A stretch of 6,046 nucleotides of DNA from Candidatus Phaeomarinibacter sp. (lineage in GTDB: Bacteria > Pseudomonadota > Alphaproteobacteria > CGMCC-115125): NCBI GenBank assembly GCA_028279995.1, contig JANQMQ010000227.1, positions 1 to 6,046 of the forward strand. The letters are read 5' to 3'. Made by a program: the position numbers and the translations under genes. The notes under the pieces were generated by a model. It saw only the letters and a list, made by a program, of their open reading frames with translations, did not search any database and had not been told where the DNA came from. Positions 4,719-6,046 of the stretch are shown here, piece after piece (position 1 is the stretch's first letter; every line of letters begins with the position of its first letter).

Positions 4719-6046
4719 ATGACCAATCTTACGACCCTAGAAACCGCCCGCTTTGTGTGGGTCTACTGGATGCGCTACCCGCGCCTGTTCTGGGCGTGCG
4801 TCGCGCTGGTTGTCGGCATGGCGGCGCTGGACGTGGCCCTGCCGCTCGTTGCCGGGCGCTTCATAGATGCGATTTCCGGCGCGCTTCCTGAGGCGCAGGT
4901 ATGGCAGTTGCTGTGGATCGTCATCGGCGTGACGGTCCTCTACTTCACCGTGCGTTACATCATGTACCGCGTGTGGATCGTGTTTGCCGCCAATGTCATG
5001 CGCCATCTTGTGCGCGATGCGTTCGAACGTGTGCAGCGGTTCTCGTCCGAATGGCATGCGAATGAATTTGCCGGCGCCACCGTCCGCAAGATCAGCCGTG
5101 GCATGTGGGCCTATGACACCTATGCGGACACGGTAATCCACGCGCTGCTGACAGCGGTGCTGACGCTTATCGGTCTGACGATCATGTTGACCGTGCTGTG
5201 GCCGGTGATGGGCGTGACCGTCGGTGTGCTCATCGCACTCCATCTGGGGGTGGGTTACTGGCTGTCCGCCAACTGGGTGGCACCGGCAAACAACATCCAT
5301 ATGGCAGCAGACAGCCGCATCGGCGCAACCATGTCCGACGCGATCACCTGTAATGCAGTGGTCAAGAGCTTTGGCGCCGAAGAGCGCGAAGACGCCAGCT
5401 TTGAACATGTCGTGCGGGACTGGGCCGGGAAGGCGCAGTTCACCTGGATTCGCGGCGAGAACGCTGTGATGTTCCAGGTCGCCATGCAGATATTGATGAT
5501 GGCGGCGCTGCTGGGCTTCTCGACCTATTACTGGACCATCGGAGCGGCGACGCCCGGTGACGTTGTGCTGGCACTCACGACATTCTTCGTGATCGACAGC
5601 CATCTGCGCCACGCGTCCTACCACATCCGCAATGCGCAGCAGGCGATCAACGAACTCGATGATCTCGTGCTGTTCCAGCGCCAGTCCATGGGCGTGGCTG
5701 ACCGGCCAGGTGCGGAGTGTTTCGTGCCGGGCACGGGACAGATTGCGTTTGAAGATGTCCGCTTTACCTACGCTAACAAGCCAGAGCCGATTTATGACGG
5801 CTTTAATCTGACGATCCGGCCTGGCGAACGTGTGGGCCTCGTGGGACGGTCGGGTTCGGGCAAGAGCACCTTCGTGAAGCTGTTGCAGCGGCTGCATGAT
5901 GTGGATGGCGGGCGCATCGTCATTGACGGGCAGGATGTGGCCGATGTCACCCAGTCATCGCTCAGGCAGTCGCTGCAACAGCTTCACGAAGGTGCTCTTG
6001 CCCGAACCCGACCGTCCCACGAGGCCCACACGTTCGCCAGGCCGGA
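4719..6046 (+). CDS. ABC exporter, fused membrane and ATPase domains (3' end cut, last part chimeric)
   Basis: Half-size type IV (MsbA-like) ABC exporter, expected to act as a dimer in the inner membrane; the substrate is unknown. The membrane domain covers about residues 1-310, with hydrophobic segments near 22-43, 62-83, 140-160, 162-184, 250-271 and 279-295 and the exporter-type helix VVKSFGAEEREDASFE (214-229). The ATPase domain begins at about 340 (GQIAFEDVRFTYANKPEP), with a likely A-loop Tyr351 and Walker A GRSGSGKST (376-384), then GGRIVIDGQDVADV (397-410). True sequence ends at about Ser418: residues 419-442 are translated from a 76-base reverse-complement copy of the gene's own Walker A region and match no ABC protein. 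The Q-loop, signature, Walker B and switch His are therefore absent; a complete relative would have about 600 residues. ATG 4719 is used; an in-frame GTG at 4710 is possible, and neither has a strong ribosome site. It is divergent from the AsmA-family gene. Confidence 0.9.
   Translation, partial: MTNLTTLETARFVWVYWMRYPRLFWACVALVVGMAALDVALPLVAGRFIDAISGALPEAQVWQLLWIVIGVTVLYFTVRYIMYRVWIVFAANVMRHLVRDAFERVQRFSSEWHANEFAGATVRKISRGMWAYDTYADTVIHALLTAVLTLIGLTIMLTVLWPVMGVTVGVLIALHLGVGYWLSANWVAPANNIHMAADSRIGATMSDAITCNAVVKSFGAEEREDASFEHVVRDWAGKAQFTWIRGENAVMFQVAMQILMMAALLGFSTYYWTIGAATPGDVVLALTTFFVIDSHLRHASYHIRNAQQAINELDDLVLFQRQSMGVADRPGAECFVPGTGQIAFEDVRFTYANKPEPIYDGFNLTIRPGERVGLVGRSGSGKSTFVKLLQRLHDVDGGRIVIDGQDVADVTQSSLRQSLQQLHEGALARTRPSHEAHTFARP
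5815..6046. repeat. Exact 76-bp inverted repeat at the right edge (fold-back)
   Basis: Bases 5971-6046 are the exact reverse complement of 5815-5890; every pair of positions sums to 11861. The unpaired centre is 5891-5970. The left arm is normal coding sequence for exporter residues about 366-391, including Walker A, so the right arm is the copy. Pairing decays just inside the arms (7 of the next 10 positions), and the outer end of the right arm is the window end, so the repeat may be longer. The most likely cause is a chimeric fold-back read or assembly error at a contig end. Confidence 0.97.

Noticed and set aside
4737..5897. 386-codon minus-strand open frame opposite the ABC exporter
   Set aside because: The plus strand encodes a clear exporter with membrane helices and Walker A. 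The antisense product is His/Arg/Gln-rich with no domain, typical of a GC-rich shadow frame.
5815..6046. Hairpin telomere, phage end or transposon terminal inverted repeat at the right edge
   Set aside because: The inner arm is ordinary exporter coding sequence containing Walker A, there is no mobile-element or phage gene, and the repeat is not paired with a copy at the left end.

Overview
The window is GC-rich, tightly packed DNA from what looks like a Gram-negative bacterium, most likely an alphaproteobacterium. The evidence is a solute-binding lipoprotein with a clear lipobox, an AsmA-family envelope protein and the style of the proteins; taxonomy is inferred, not proven.

Layout. Three genes lie on the minus strand, from right to left: an AsmA-family protein (start 4253, stop 2235), a PotA-like ABC ATPase with a TOBE domain (2131 to 950), and a PotD-like solute-binding lipoprotein (923 down to the left edge, 3' end missing). 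The ATPase and binding protein are 26 bp apart and are almost certainly one operon of a polyamine-type importer; its two permeases would be expected beyond the left edge. A fourth gene runs the other way from 4719 to the right edge: a half-size ABC exporter (membrane domain fused to ATPase), cut just after its Walker A region.

The 465-bp gap between the divergent asmA-type and exporter genes is the only sizeable non-coding stretch. It holds an extended hairpin (4496-4557), a set of competing CGGGC/GCCCG stems (4593-4641) laid out like an attenuator, a weak promoter-like pair (4648-4676), a 16-bp GC palindrome just before the exporter start (4691-4706), and a possible 38- to 48-codon ORF.

The oddest feature is at the right end. 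The last 76 bases (5971-6046) are an exact reverse complement of 5815-5890, the Walker A-coding part of the exporter. The exporter frame therefore reads from about residue 419 into antisense of its own gene. This most resembles a fold-back chimera at a contig end rather than biology, and anything inferred from the final 76 bases should be discounted. I see no CRISPR array, insertion sequence, rRNA or tRNA. Apart from the leader structures, nothing here clearly points to a novel system.
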